23,438 bases of DNA from a virus. The notes below the pieces were generated by a model. That model had not been told where the DNA came from. It was given only the letters and a program-made list of their open reading frames with translations, and made no database searches. Positions 13,944 through 22,185 of this stretch are shown here, piece by piece. The position numbers were made by a program, and so were the translations under genes. Where the stretch lies: positions 1 to 23,438 of IMG/VR virus record IMGVR_UViG_3300030419_004139; one strand, given 5' to 3'. Position 1 is the stretch's first letter, and the number at the start of each line of letters is the position of its first letter.

Positions 13944-16152
13944 CTGATGCTACTTCAGAAAATGCAACACCAGTTCCAACAGCAACAAAGTTTAGTTGGA
14001 TGAAATTGATAGAACGTGCTGGTTTGATGAAAATATCACCAATAAACTCATTACGGTCTATAACATCACCTGTGTTGTTACTAGTATCACATACTACCAA
14101 ATAATCCTGAATACCACGTTGTGCTTTAATTCCGTTCAAGAATGGTTCTACCATATTACGGAATGATGCTCTGGTGAATTCATCGTTGAATTCAAACAAC
14201 ATAGACTTAGCTGCTCTGGAAATTGACTTCTCAAGAACAATAAACAGTCTACGAACGTTGATTCGGTCAAATGCACTTGGTTTTTCTAATAATGTTTTAT
14301 CACCAAACAATAGTGTTCCTTGGCCAGGCATTGCGACCACTGGATTGACTCTTGCTTTGTATAGTTTATCTCGGTCTACGTTAGTTGGATTCAACCACAA
14401 TTTTACTACATTCTTGATTTGACCTCGATTAAATCCTGCTGGACTCCACCAAGAAGCATTAGAATTATCGGTTGCTACCATTAAACCAGCAGTATCACCA
14501 TTTAGTGGAATATCAACATATTGATCGGTATAACGATTATATGTTCGTTTCCAACCAGAATCAGCAAAACCATAAGATGAACTGGTAAGTTTATCTGCCC
14601 AATCTTTAACTGAAGTTGCTTTAGTTGAAGAAATCGCATTACCAACAACAGCACCAGAATTAGGAGACATTGTTACTACACAATCTTTTCGTTTTCCAGC
14701 AATAGTCAGCAATGCTTCTGCTAATTTTGCGTCTGTATCTGCACTATTTGCCTCATCAACACCAGTGATTAAAAGACTAACATCAGATGTATCAACATCG
14801 TCAAATAAGTTATAACCCTTTCCACTAGCAGTTCTATTGGAATATGTATTTCCATCAGCAGTAGCATCAACACCACCTGTTAGAGTAATTGACTGTACTC
14901 CTATTGTACTATCAAATACAGTTGTAGTATTAGAATCTTTCCCTTCCCACGCAGTTGCTCCAGAAATATTATCCCATTGACCTGTACCATAGATATATTG
15001 TGAATCTCTACGTAGTACATCTTTCCAATAATTACTATTACCTTGAGCATCTTTGGCATCTGTTGCTAAAGAAACTGCTTCGTATTTTTCCAAAAGTAAA
15101 TCTTTAGTACCAGAAAGTTTACCATCAGCATCTTCTACCAAAATATGTATTTCATCTTTCATATCTCCACCCCTATCATTTACATAGGTGGAAGTACCTG
15201 GCGCACGATCAAAAACATCAGTAAATTCCTTTGCGGATGAATAACCAGATTGGTGTGCAACACGCACCCTGATACTATTACCTAAAGCACCAGCATATCT
15301 GGAAACAAATGATGCAGTACCTGTAGAAATACTACCACTATCAAAATCATCTTCGTTAGGTATTACCAGACCATCAGTAATTGTTGCTACATCAATAGTT
15401 ACTGTATGAGCAGTAGTACCCTGATCGGTAAGAACAATATCATCACCAGCCGCAAATCCACTACCACCTGATATTACAGAAACGGTTGGATTTCCTGATG
15501 CATCAGTTTCAACACTGAAGGTTGCCTTACCAGACCCTGTTATAACACCAGAACCAGTAGTAGAAGTTGCATCAAAAGTACCTGATGAGTTATTAATTTG
15601 AAAAATTTTGTGTATAGTAGCACCATCAGCAATGACAGCTGCAGTTGTACCATTAGTACCCCTTGCTACTGTAAGTGCGTTTGTAGCAACATTACTAACT
15701 GTTAGAATTTCAGAACCAATTCTCAAAAGACTAGTAGTCGAAATACCATGACCAGCATCAACATTCAAAGTTGTTGCAGATGCATTAATTCCTCCATCTA
15801 CAGTTGCTGTTCCAAGAGTTGGTGTTGTATCGGTGAGAGTTGCTATTTCACCACTTAAAGTTCCATTGGATGCACTTTTTGCATTATCCCCTAATGTTCG
15901 TACTATGTTTAATGACCCTGCATAAGCAAGGAAGTTTGATGCGACATGCCAGTTTTTTTCTACAGCAGTGGTTGTTGGTTTACCGAATATTTTAACCATT
16001 TCAACTTCTGATGTAACTGTAGTAATCTTATCTGCTGGGCCCCATAGAAATGCCGCGGCAAATCCAGCATCAGATGTACTAACGGATGGCACTACACTAG
16101 TAGCATCAATTTCCTTGACGAGTACGCCAGGACTTTGTAAATTGATTGCCAT
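13939..16152 (-). CDS. gp18: Tail sheath protein gp18 with inserted beta modules
   Basis: gp18 forms the contractile sheath. The product is 737 residues (T4 659). The N-terminus SPGVLVKEIDATSVVPSVST (7-26) and the C-terminus INFIQLNFVAVGTGVAFSEV are sheath signatures, and the C-terminal third (about 560-737, with NPVVAMPGQGTLLFGDKTL and INVRRLFIVLEKSI) is the conserved core. Residues about 113-258 are an extra beta-rich insertion in the region that in T4 forms outward-facing domains. The first half of the insertion is an INASATTLNVDAG...ILTVSN...TVARGTNGTTAA module; the second is a VSVISGGSGFAAGDDIVLTD module. Both are motifs common in phage structural proteins. AAGGAG precedes the ATG, and a late promoter lies about 75 bases upstream. 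Confidence 0.95.
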   Translation of the reverse strand: MAINLQSPGVLVKEIDATSVVPSVSTSDAGFAAAFLWGPADKITTVTSEVEMVKIFGKPTTTAVEKNWHVASNFLAYAGSLNIVRTLGDNAKSASNGTLSGEIATLTDTTPTLGTATVDGGINASATTLNVDAGHGISTTSLLRIGSEILTVSNVATNALTVARGTNGTTAAVIADGATIHKIFQINNSSGTFDATSTTGSGVITGSGKATFSVETDASGNPTVSVISGGSGFAAGDDIVLTDQGTTAHTVTIDVATITDGLVIPNEDDFDSGSISTGTASFVSRYAGALGNSIRVRVAHQSGYSSAKEFTDVFDRAPGTSTYVNDRGGDMKDEIHILVEDADGKLSGTKDLLLEKYEAVSLATDAKDAQGNSNYWKDVLRRDSQYIYGTGQWDNISGATAWEGKDSNTTTVFDSTIGVQSITLTGGVDATADGNTYSNRTASGKGYNLFDDVDTSDVSLLITGVDEANSADTDAKLAEALLTIAGKRKDCVVTMSPNSGAVVGNAISSTKATSVKDWADKLTSSSYGFADSGWKRTYNRYTDQYVDIPLNGDTAGLMVATDNSNASWWSPAGFNRGQIKNVVKLWLNPTNVDRDKLYKARVNPVVAMPGQGTLLFGDKTLLEKPSAFDRINVRRLFIVLEKSISRAAKSMLFEFNDEFTRASFRNMVEPFLNGIKAQRGIQDYLVVCDTSNNTGDVIDRNEFIGDIFIKPARSINFIQLNFVAVGTGVAFSEVASA

Positions 16153-16202
16153 GTCTGTTTCTCCTTAATCGTTTGGTTTATATAAACTTTCCCTACAAAA
16201 GT

Positions 16203-16221
16203 TACAAGTTGTATACTTGTA
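16203..16221 (-). other. Hairpin at the predicted 5' end of the gp18 transcript
   Basis: TACAAGT and ACTTGTA form a perfect 7-bp stem with a 5-base loop. If the late promoter at 16227-16234 starts about six bases past its last A, transcription begins at or beside the first base of this stem. The ribosome site AAGGAG is about 40 bases further on and is not covered. Confidence 0.55.
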
Positions 16222-16226
16222 CTGGT

Positions 16227-16234
16227 TATTTATA
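16227..16234 (-). promoter_or_regulatory. T4-type late promoter for gp18
   Basis: A perfect TATAAATA on the minus strand in the 87-base gap between gp17 and gp18. It lies close to the gp17-proximal end of the gap, leaving a leader of about 70 bases. Confidence 0.85.
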
Positions 16235-16239
16235 AAAAA

Positions 16240-17859
16240 CTACATTTCTGCAACTTCCCAAGTTTGACCATCGGAATCTACGAACATCTCATGTTCTAAT
16301 CCCGTATTCACTAACCCAAACGGTGTTAATTCTTCTTCTATTTCCCTCATTCTTTGTTCATACATTTTTAGTCGCAAATCCTGATCCATTAAATCTTTGA
16401 AGTAACGTTGATTTGCTACCCATGCAAACAAGACTAACGTCATGACAATATCATCATGTGAACCTTCAGTTGCCTGATAACTTTTTCCCTTTACGGCAAA
16501 ACATGTCAATTCAGCAATGGTTTGAAAATCTACAATCAATAACTGATCTTCTTCGATTAAATTTTTGAGTGTTCTACACCCAATTCTCTTAACTTGTGCT
16601 GTGGTTTTGATACCCATTTCTGTTCCTTTTCCAAATCCAGCACTAAGCACTTGTCCAGACCGACCTTTGACAGTCGATGATAAAATATTCTCATATTCTA
16701 AATCATAATGTAAAATATCAGCAACTTGTCCACCAATATCGTTTACTTCTAACATCACATGTGCTTCATTGTATTCCTTTGCCACCTCATAAATCATAGT
16801 TGGGTATAATAAAGGTGAAATGTGATTATCCCTAAAGACTGCTACCAATTTATATGGGGTATCAGTTGCATCTATAACTGTGAATGCACTATAATCTTTC
16901 CCTGCACCCCTAGCAACATCACATGCCATAAAATAAAATCTACCATCCTTTGGTCTTTCATATACAACTAACCCATCCTTTCTAAACAATGGGTCTTTAT
17001 ATGCTAAATTTGCTAACTTAGATGGTGCTATTAACGTATCAGTTGATCCAATAAACTCAGTTTCAAACTCAATTCTAAACTGGTCTTCGGATGTGTTTCT
17101 GATGGTTTGTTCTTTCCATTTACTATCACGGCCAGGCACTGCTGACCAATGAACATCAATTGGTACATAATCACTACGACCTTCTACTGAGTCAGTCCAC
17201 ATTTTATAGAACTGATTCATACCATTAGGTGTTGAGACTATTAATACTTTGGTTTTATTACCTGATGAAATTGTAGGATAGACTGCACGAAAAAATTCTT
17301 CGGCAATATTATCTGGTACAAAGGCAAATTCATCTAAAAATATGATATTAAACGTACCACCCCGAATTGCACTAGATGATGTAGAGGATGCTAAAACCTT
17401 TGACCCATTTTCTAATTCAACATTTCCCTTATTCCATTCCACCACACCTTGCTGTAACCATAGTGGTAAGTTTTCATATGCCAATCTCCACCTACCTAGT
17501 AATTCTCTTGCTGTTTGTCCTTTATTTGCTAATATACCAACTCTAACATCTTGGTTATATAACACATAATGCAACAAATAAGCAATAATCGTAGTGGATT
17601 TTCCTGTCTGTCTAGGCATTTTACAGATAACAAAACGATTATCCGCAAAGGTATTAATCATATCCTCTTGGAAATCCCACATATCAAAAGGCACAAGACC
17701 CTCATCTACATTTACAATTTGCATGTAATTTTTGATGAAATATATTGGATCCTCACCGCATTTGACATATTCTTCGATTTGTTCTGGTGTGAAATCAAAA
17801 GGAACATTTGCCTTTTTTAGTAAAGGATTGCCTAGATAATTAATCTTCTCCGTGTTCAT
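16240..17859 (-). CDS. gp17: Terminase large subunit gp17
   Basis: gp17 is the packaging motor: its ATPase pumps DNA through the portal and its nuclease cuts the concatemer into headfuls. The 539 residues (T4 610) contain Walker A MPRQTGKST (81-89), Walker B IIFLDEF (172-178) with the catalytic Glu in DE (176-177), the coupling motif IVSTPNG (207-213), and a C-terminal RNase H-like nuclease with Asp314 (ACDVARG), Glu371 (LEVND) and Asp469/470 (SHDDIVM). The Asp314-Glu371 spacing equals that of T4 Asp401-Glu458. All key residues are present. The start overlaps gp16 by 20 bases. Identification is secure. Confidence 0.97.
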   Translation of the reverse strand: MNTEKINYLGNPLLKKANVPFDFTPEQIEEYVKCGEDPIYFIKNYMQIVNVDEGLVPFDMWDFQEDMINTFADNRFVICKMPRQTGKSTTIIAYLLHYVLYNQDVRVGILANKGQTARELLGRWRLAYENLPLWLQQGVVEWNKGNVELENGSKVLASSTSSSAIRGGTFNIIFLDEFAFVPDNIAEEFFRAVYPTISSGNKTKVLIVSTPNGMNQFYKMWTDSVEGRSDYVPIDVHWSAVPGRDSKWKEQTIRNTSEDQFRIEFETEFIGSTDTLIAPSKLANLAYKDPLFRKDGLVVYERPKDGRFYFMACDVARGAGKDYSAFTVIDATDTPYKLVAVFRDNHISPLLYPTMIYEVAKEYNEAHVMLEVNDIGGQVADILHYDLEYENILSSTVKGRSGQVLSAGFGKGTEMGIKTTAQVKRIGCRTLKNLIEEDQLLIVDFQTIAELTCFAVKGKSYQATEGSHDDIVMTLVLFAWVANQRYFKDLMDQDLRLKMYEQRMREIEEELTPFGLVNTGLEHEMFVDSDGQTWEVAEM

Positions 17860-18280
17860 CTTCCTTCTTCTTATTCTTTATCAATTTTTGCAATTCAGCA
17901 GTAGAACCAACAAAAAGTGCATTTGTAACTTTAGTTGGATTTCCTTTTTTCTCTAATGCTTTCATTTGTTCCATTTTCATTTGTAATTCTAGGAGTCTAT
18001 CGTTGACTTCTGTAGTGTTTTTAAGCAATTGCCCAAAAACTTCAAATGCTCTTGGGTGGTCTGTTTGTTTAGCAATTTCCAATGAATATTCTAATGCATC
18101 ATTTCCCTTCTCTAGTAGTTTGTAGTAATGCTCACGACTCTTTTCGTAGTCAGCATTTATATCCACTTCACGATTTTCTGCATTAGATTCAATCACTTCT
18201 GGTTCAGAAATTTCTTCTTCGACTATTTCTTCTCCAACAACATCAAATAAATCATTTAATTGCACGTCAATTTTTCTCAT
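17840..18280 (-). CDS. gp16: Terminase small subunit gp16
   Basis: gp16 recognises phage DNA and stimulates the gp17 ATPase and packaging. The 146 residues (T4 164) have an acidic N-terminus (about 12-40), a conserved central helical region (EHYYKLLEKGNDALEYSLEI at about 50-69, then DHPRAFEVFGQLLKNTTEVN) that forms the oligomer-forming coiled coil, and a Lys-rich C-terminus. The ATG shares one base with the gp15 stop (TAATG), and the gene end overlaps gp17 by 20 bases, so 15, 16 and 17 are translationally coupled. Confidence 0.93.
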   Translation of the reverse strand: MRKIDVQLNDLFDVVGEEIVEEEISEPEVIESNAENREVDINADYEKSREHYYKLLEKGNDALEYSLEIAKQTDHPRAFEVFGQLLKNTTEVNDRLLELQMKMEQMKALEKKGNPTKVTNALFVGSTAELQKLIKNKKKEDEHGED

Positions 18281-19266
18281 TATATGTTATCCGTTTGTGT
18301 TTCTGTTACCGTATATGAATCATCTGCATCAGCAGTAGTTGGATTTGGAACTTGAACTGTTCTAATATTTGCAGTTGTCATTGCTATTTGTGTATCATCC
18401 AAACCACTAAAAACATTTTTAGTGTACAATTGTGTGATTGCTTCCTTTACTATATTAGATTCCTTTGCAGGGCCATAGAGGTATGTTTTTAATTGAAAAT
18501 TGAGAGTCCATGTGATTAATCTTCTTTCGTTTATTGCACCACCTTCCCACTCATCCATCTGAGAAACATCAGTTAAAACTACTGGCATATCATGTTTTTG
18601 GACATCATTAATGCTAACCGTCAACTCTGGTGTGAAATATGGCAATATTTGCTCAATGATTTTCAACCCATCTTCTGTTGTATCACAAGCAATTGCCAAA
18701 GCAACATCCATATTGTATGGTACACGTTGCCAAAAGTACAACACTTTATTAGCATTTGAAACATCTGCACTCGCAGATGCCAAAGTTCCCGTAGTATTAC
18801 TAGATGCACCTGTAATAGTTTCTGAATTAGTGAATGAACCACTCGCATCACGAACTCTAATTGTTGTTGATGATGGTTGGTCAACAACATATGCAGTAGT
18901 GGAACTAGTTCCACCAGTAACCTTTTCACCTGTGGTAAATAAATTCGGTGCAGAAGCAAAGGTTAGGGTTTTATATGTAACCGCAGTTTTTTGCATTGTA
19001 TTGAGTTTTCTGGTAGAATCATAAGTCAATCCTGTCCATTCAAAACTCATTCTCGGTAAACCACCCTGAACTTCAGCAACATTATTTGCTGTAGTTTGTT
19101 GTAAAATTTGCACAAACCTTGCTCTGGGTGCATATGCTAATGGAACACTAACACTTTGTATGGTAGTTCCAGAACCAGCACGTTTAATAGTAATTCCATT
19201 AAACAAAGTACCAAAGGCAACCAAAGACTTACGAATTGATTCGTTATAAAAAGTTGTACCTAACAT
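18280..19266 (-). CDS. gp15: Tail sheath stabiliser and completion protein gp15, with inserted repeat
   Basis: gp15 caps the finished sheath and tube and provides the surface that joins the neck. The 328 residues (T4 272) start MLGTTFYNESIRKSLVAFGT, a family signature, and the second half has RVPYNMDVALAIACDTTEDG and LTWTLNF-like sheath-stabiliser segments (ITWTLNFQLKTYLYGP at 251-266). Residues about 97-172 are an insertion of two related beta units, FTTGEKVTGGTSSTTAYVVD and FTNSETITGASSNTTGTLAS. Removing it leaves about 250 residues, near the T4 length. Both ends share one base with the neighbouring genes (TAATG). Confidence 0.93.
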   Translation of the reverse strand: MLGTTFYNESIRKSLVAFGTLFNGITIKRAGSGTTIQSVSVPLAYAPRARFVQILQQTTANNVAEVQGGLPRMSFEWTGLTYDSTRKLNTMQKTAVTYKTLTFASAPNLFTTGEKVTGGTSSTTAYVVDQPSSTTIRVRDASGSFTNSETITGASSNTTGTLASASADVSNANKVLYFWQRVPYNMDVALAIACDTTEDGLKIIEQILPYFTPELTVSINDVQKHDMPVVLTDVSQMDEWEGGAINERRLITWTLNFQLKTYLYGPAKESNIVKEAITQLYTKNVFSGLDDTQIAMTTANIRTVQVPNPTTADADDSYTVTETQTDNI

Positions 19267-19898
19267 TAAAATACACCAAAGGGATTGGATTCTGTAAAAT
19301 CGACAATTCCACCATCCGCATCTGTCTCGATTGCAGTACTTTGAGTGAAATTATCAGTGGGAGTAGTTCCAGTTGTTAAATTATCCACTTCGGTTATTCC
19401 CGTACTCATCGTATCTTCTGCATAACGGAATAACGAACATTCCATCTGCCAAATATAATTTTTACCTAACTGGAAAAAGGGAATCATATCTTCAGTAAAA
19501 GTAATTTCATAAATTTGTTTTGATAAAGGTAGATAAATTAAATCACCTTCTCTTGGTTTAGTGATAGACGCATCACCAGCAGTTACAACTTCGGTGAAAC
19601 GACTCAACGAACAAACCAACTGGCATGTATCTGTAACCTCAAACCCAAATCTAGTTATTATATCCCCACCACCACCAAAACCATTAATGGTATCCTGTCC
19701 AAAATACATTTCAATGGTATATGCCGTATTAAAACTATTGCTTTCTGCATCATCAAATAGAGTGTCCACGTCATTTTGTGTTCTTGGCAAATATTTAACA
19801 TCAAAACCAGCAATTTGAATGGTTTCCGTTACTAGATTTTGCACCAAACTTTGGTCTGTATTAGACGTATGATGGGTAAACCCTGTTCTGACTGTCAT
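19266..19898 (-). CDS. gp14: Neck protein gp14
   Basis: gp14 and gp13 form the head-completion neck that seals the packaged head and accepts the tail. The 210 residues (T4 256) begin MTVRTGFTHHTSNTDQSLVQ and include VKYLPRTQNDVDTLFDDAES and AYTIEMYF, a pattern I recognise from the gp14 family, followed by GDLIYLPLSKQIYEITF. The C-terminus is shorter than in T4. It lies between gp13 (4-base gap) and gp15 (one-base overlap), the T4 order. Confidence 0.9.
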   Translation of the reverse strand: MTVRTGFTHHTSNTDQSLVQNLVTETIQIAGFDVKYLPRTQNDVDTLFDDAESNSFNTAYTIEMYFGQDTINGFGGGGDIITRFGFEVTDTCQLVCSLSRFTEVVTAGDASITKPREGDLIYLPLSKQIYEITFTEDMIPFFQLGKNYIWQMECSLFRYAEDTMSTGITEVDNLTTGTTPTDNFTQSTAIETDADGGIVDFTESNPFGVF

Positions 19899-19902
19899 TT
19901 TT

Positions 19903-20643
19903 TTATCCTATTAGCATATGTGGCATTTCTTCGTAATTCATTTGCATTTGTGTTTCGAGTGTTTCTATCTCAGTCGTTGCTTCTTGCATTAGGGTTGCAC
20001 CACTATAGGTTACACCGCCGGGAAGTTGTAAACCTTCAAATTTGCTTAGGTTTTGACCCCATTGTCTTTTCATTAATGCAGTAGCATATCGTTTTAAAAA
20101 TCTATCGTTATAAACTGAAGTGTAAGTTGCAGGATCTAATAGTTCATGGACTTCAATTAGTAAATATTCATCAACTTCAATATCGTTTGTCCAATCCATG
20201 TAGATATATAATCGGTCTTGATGCCGACTAAATTGAAATGGGTGATGTCCAACCATCAAATTGTCGATAGTTTCCATATGACCACTAACCATTGCGTAAT
20301 GCATCATATGAACATCAGTGAAATCATACAAGTCATTCAATCTTAGTTGGTATCTTAAATCAAACATATTAATATTTGAATTCGATTCAATTGGAAACAC
20401 ATTAGATACACCTAATACACTTGTACCAATTGCAATATATTGATTAGTCTTATCAGTTGACGTAACCTGATGCTTTAAGTAACTTCTGGTTATCGCATCA
20501 TAATGATAATCCTGATAATATTGCAATGCATCATCAATAATATCATCTGCTTGGTCAGCAGTTACATTAACATCAACCATCCCATCACCAAGTTTTCGTT
20601 TACAATAACTAATTAATGTTGCTCTTGAATTTGGAGTTGCCAT
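19903..20643 (-). CDS. gp13: Neck protein gp13
   Basis: gp13 binds the portal after packaging and joins gp14 in the neck. The 246 residues (T4 309) show the family features: an N-terminal CKRKLGDGMVDVNVTADQAD with DDALQYYQDYHYD, a LDPATYTSVYNDRFLKRYAT segment, and MKRQWGQNLSKFEGLQLPGGV, a very characteristic gp13 stretch. The ATG shares one base with the stop of the upstream fibre-like gene. Order 13-14-15 matches T4. Confidence 0.93.
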   Translation of the reverse strand: MATPNSRATLISYCKRKLGDGMVDVNVTADQADDIIDDALQYYQDYHYDAITRSYLKHQVTSTDKTNQYIAIGTSVLGVSNVFPIESNSNINMFDLRYQLRLNDLYDFTDVHMMHYAMVSGHMETIDNLMVGHHPFQFSRHQDRLYIYMDWTNDIEVDEYLLIEVHELLDPATYTSVYNDRFLKRYATALMKRQWGQNLSKFEGLQLPGGVTYSGATLMQEATTEIETLETQMQMNYEEMPHMLIG

Positions 20644-21041
20644 TAGAAATCTCCCGTATTTGCATTTCCATCTATAGCGGCAAGTACATCAGTGTTCCAT
20701 TCATCCGATGATGGGTCTTTTATTCTGGTGATAGATAAATTGCCTGTTGTTTCTTCGATGTTAATTGAACCTACGTTAAATTTAATAGTAACATCATTTC
20801 CTACTACTGCGTTTGCACCATTAGTGATTATAACAGTTTGGTCAGCACCTAAAAGTGAACCTCTAGGTACGGATTGCATTGCATTAGCACCGTTTCCAAT
20901 TATAATATTTCCAATCGTTAAATTATTTGTGCCTGTACCACCATCAACCACACCAATTGTATCACTTAATTGATATTGGCCTAAACCCGTAACCTTGCCC
21001 GAATCATCAAATATTGCCCTAAGTGGTGTTTGGTCTGCCAT
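20643..21041 (-). CDS. Probable fibre-like structural protein, GGTG motif (A)
   Basis: A 132-residue acidic protein rich in Gly, Asn, Ile and Val. It resembles the 190-aa product at 21610-22182: both have a short N-terminus, DDSGKVTGLGQYQ (here 11-23), then GGTG (34-37) and an IIIGN stretch (46-50). Such GGTG units recur in tail-fibre and collar proteins, so a fibre, whisker or neck appendage role is likely. No catalytic motif, signal or membrane segment is seen. The stop overlaps the gp13 ATG by one base. Confidence 0.75.
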   Translation of the reverse strand: MADQTPLRAIFDDSGKVTGLGQYQLSDTIGVVDGGTGTNNLTIGNIIIGNGANAMQSVPRGSLLGADQTVIITNGANAVVGNDVTIKFNVGSINIEETTGNLSITRIKDPSSDEWNTDVLAAIDGNANTGDF

Positions 21042-21050
21042 TTCTCTCTC

Positions 21051-21257
21051 CTATGAACTCGGAATTATACCACAATCTATTACTACATCTCCAGTCGAAC
21101 CATCAGTTATCCTTAATTCCAAACCTGTTGTATTATCATGGAAGGTAGACAACACAACCTTTTTAGAGTGGTCTGCTTCTTTGAAAATGGTTAAATCTAT
21201 AAATTCTTTATATTTTGCCTTGACTTTGTTTAAATCTATACCAATATATTTAAGCAT
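21051..21257 (-). CDS. Small hypothetical protein, 68 aa
   Basis: A 68-residue protein beginning MLKYIGIDLNKVKAKYKEFI, with a Lys-rich helical first half and a beta-patterned second half (GLELRITDGSTGDVVIDCGI). Its ATG shares one base with the stop of the 116-aa gene (TAATG), and it ends 9 bases before the GGTG protein A. I do not recognise it. Its tight coupling to neighbours suggests a minor structural or assembly protein. Confidence 0.75.
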   Translation of the reverse strand: MLKYIGIDLNKVKAKYKEFIDLTIFKEADHSKKVVLSTFHDNTTGLELRITDGSTGDVVIDCGIIPSS

Positions 21258-21607
21258 TATGTTATCTCCAAAACCGAAGCAACAACATCCAAATCAGTTC
21301 CTTGTGTGGCAGACACCTTTAATTGCCTTGCATCAGAGGTTGAAGTGGATGTTGTTAAATTTATTGGTTTTTCGATTACTAGTGTTGATTTGGGTGCAAT
21401 CTCAACCTGATGAAGAATTTTTGCCTTTTCCTGACTTGGGTCTTGATTATCATGAAGGGATAAGTTAAATCCAATTGTATTTGTGGAATGGGTATTTGAC
21501 ACATAGATTGCATGTACCGTAACATCCCCTGCCGTAAATACACCAGACAATGCAGTCATGGTAGTACTCAAATTTTGAAGTTCTTTAGTACGAAATTTTG
21601 TTGCCAT
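21257..21607 (-). CDS. Hypothetical structural protein, 116 aa
   Basis: The product begins MATKFRTKELQNLSTTMTAL and alternates hydrophobic and polar residues in a beta-sandwich-like way (VTVHAIYVSNTHSTNTIGFN; IAPKSTLVIEKPINLTTSTS). There is no charged core, signal or catalytic motif. It overlaps the next gene by one base and starts two bases after the upstream gene. Position and composition suggest a minor virion protein. I do not recognise the family. Confidence 0.75.
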   Translation of the reverse strand: MATKFRTKELQNLSTTMTALSGVFTAGDVTVHAIYVSNTHSTNTIGFNLSLHDNQDPSQEKAKILHQVEIAPKSTLVIEKPINLTTSTSTSDARQLKVSATQGTDLDVVASVLEIT

Positions 21608-21609
21608 TA

Positions 21610-22182
21610 CTATCCTCCAAAGACAATTCCCATCGCAACTGCTAAACTGGATGCATCATTGGTCAATCTAGTTACATTATCCTCACCCTTCCCAAGAGTT
21701 AAACCCGTCAATGTTATTAATTCTCGTTTTATTTCCGTTACCCTACCAGCATCATCGACTTTTATTGCCTTAACCACTTCTAAATTAACCTCAGTGGCAA
21801 AGTCAGAAACACCAGAAGATGCTTCAGGAACTGGTGCGAGTTTGATATTTCCTTGATTGTCTATTTCCAGACCACCATCCACTGGAACCTTAACCGTACC
21901 CAAGTTATTTTGAGTAGCAATACCAAGTCCAAGAGAGGGGTCGAGGGAAATGGTGATAGTACCATCTCCACTCGTTACTATGACTTGCCCTGCTTGCCCT
22001 TGTATTTTATTTCTTGTTAGTTGACCAGATGAATTACCGACTAAAATCTCACCACTGGAATAGGTGGTCTGTCCAGTTCCACCAAATGGTGTAGAAATGT
22101 ACTCACCTGACTGATATTCAGATAAACCTGTTGGTGTTCCAGATGAATCATAATCTCCCCTAACAGGAATTTTAACTGGCAT
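21610..22182 (-). CDS. Probable fibre-like structural protein, GGTG motif (B)
   Basis: A 190-residue protein with MPVKIPVRGDYDSSGTPTGL, then SEYQSGEY, FGGTGQTTYSSGEILVGN (about 33-50) and a beta-rich middle (GQVIVTSGDGTITISLD). The segment from GGTG to the ILVGN motif is the kind of unit found repeatedly in phage tail fibres. It is clearly related in layout to GGTG protein A four genes downstream, probably by duplication, but has an extra C-terminal domain (about 110-190). A fibre or neck-appendage role is inferred. Confidence 0.8.
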   Translation of the reverse strand: MPVKIPVRGDYDSSGTPTGLSEYQSGEYISTPFGGTGQTTYSSGEILVGNSSGQLTRNKIQGQAGQVIVTSGDGTITISLDPSLGLGIATQNNLGTVKVPVDGGLEIDNQGNIKLAPVPEASSGVSDFATEVNLEVVKAIKVDDAGRVTEIKRELITLTGLTLGKGEDNVTRLTNDASSLAVAMGIVFGG

Positions 22183-22185
22183 TTA

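Noticed and set aside
18663-18959. 98-codon minus-strand ORF inside gp15
   Set aside because: It is an out-of-frame reading of the inserted repeat region of gp15, Leu/His-rich, without a ribosome site.
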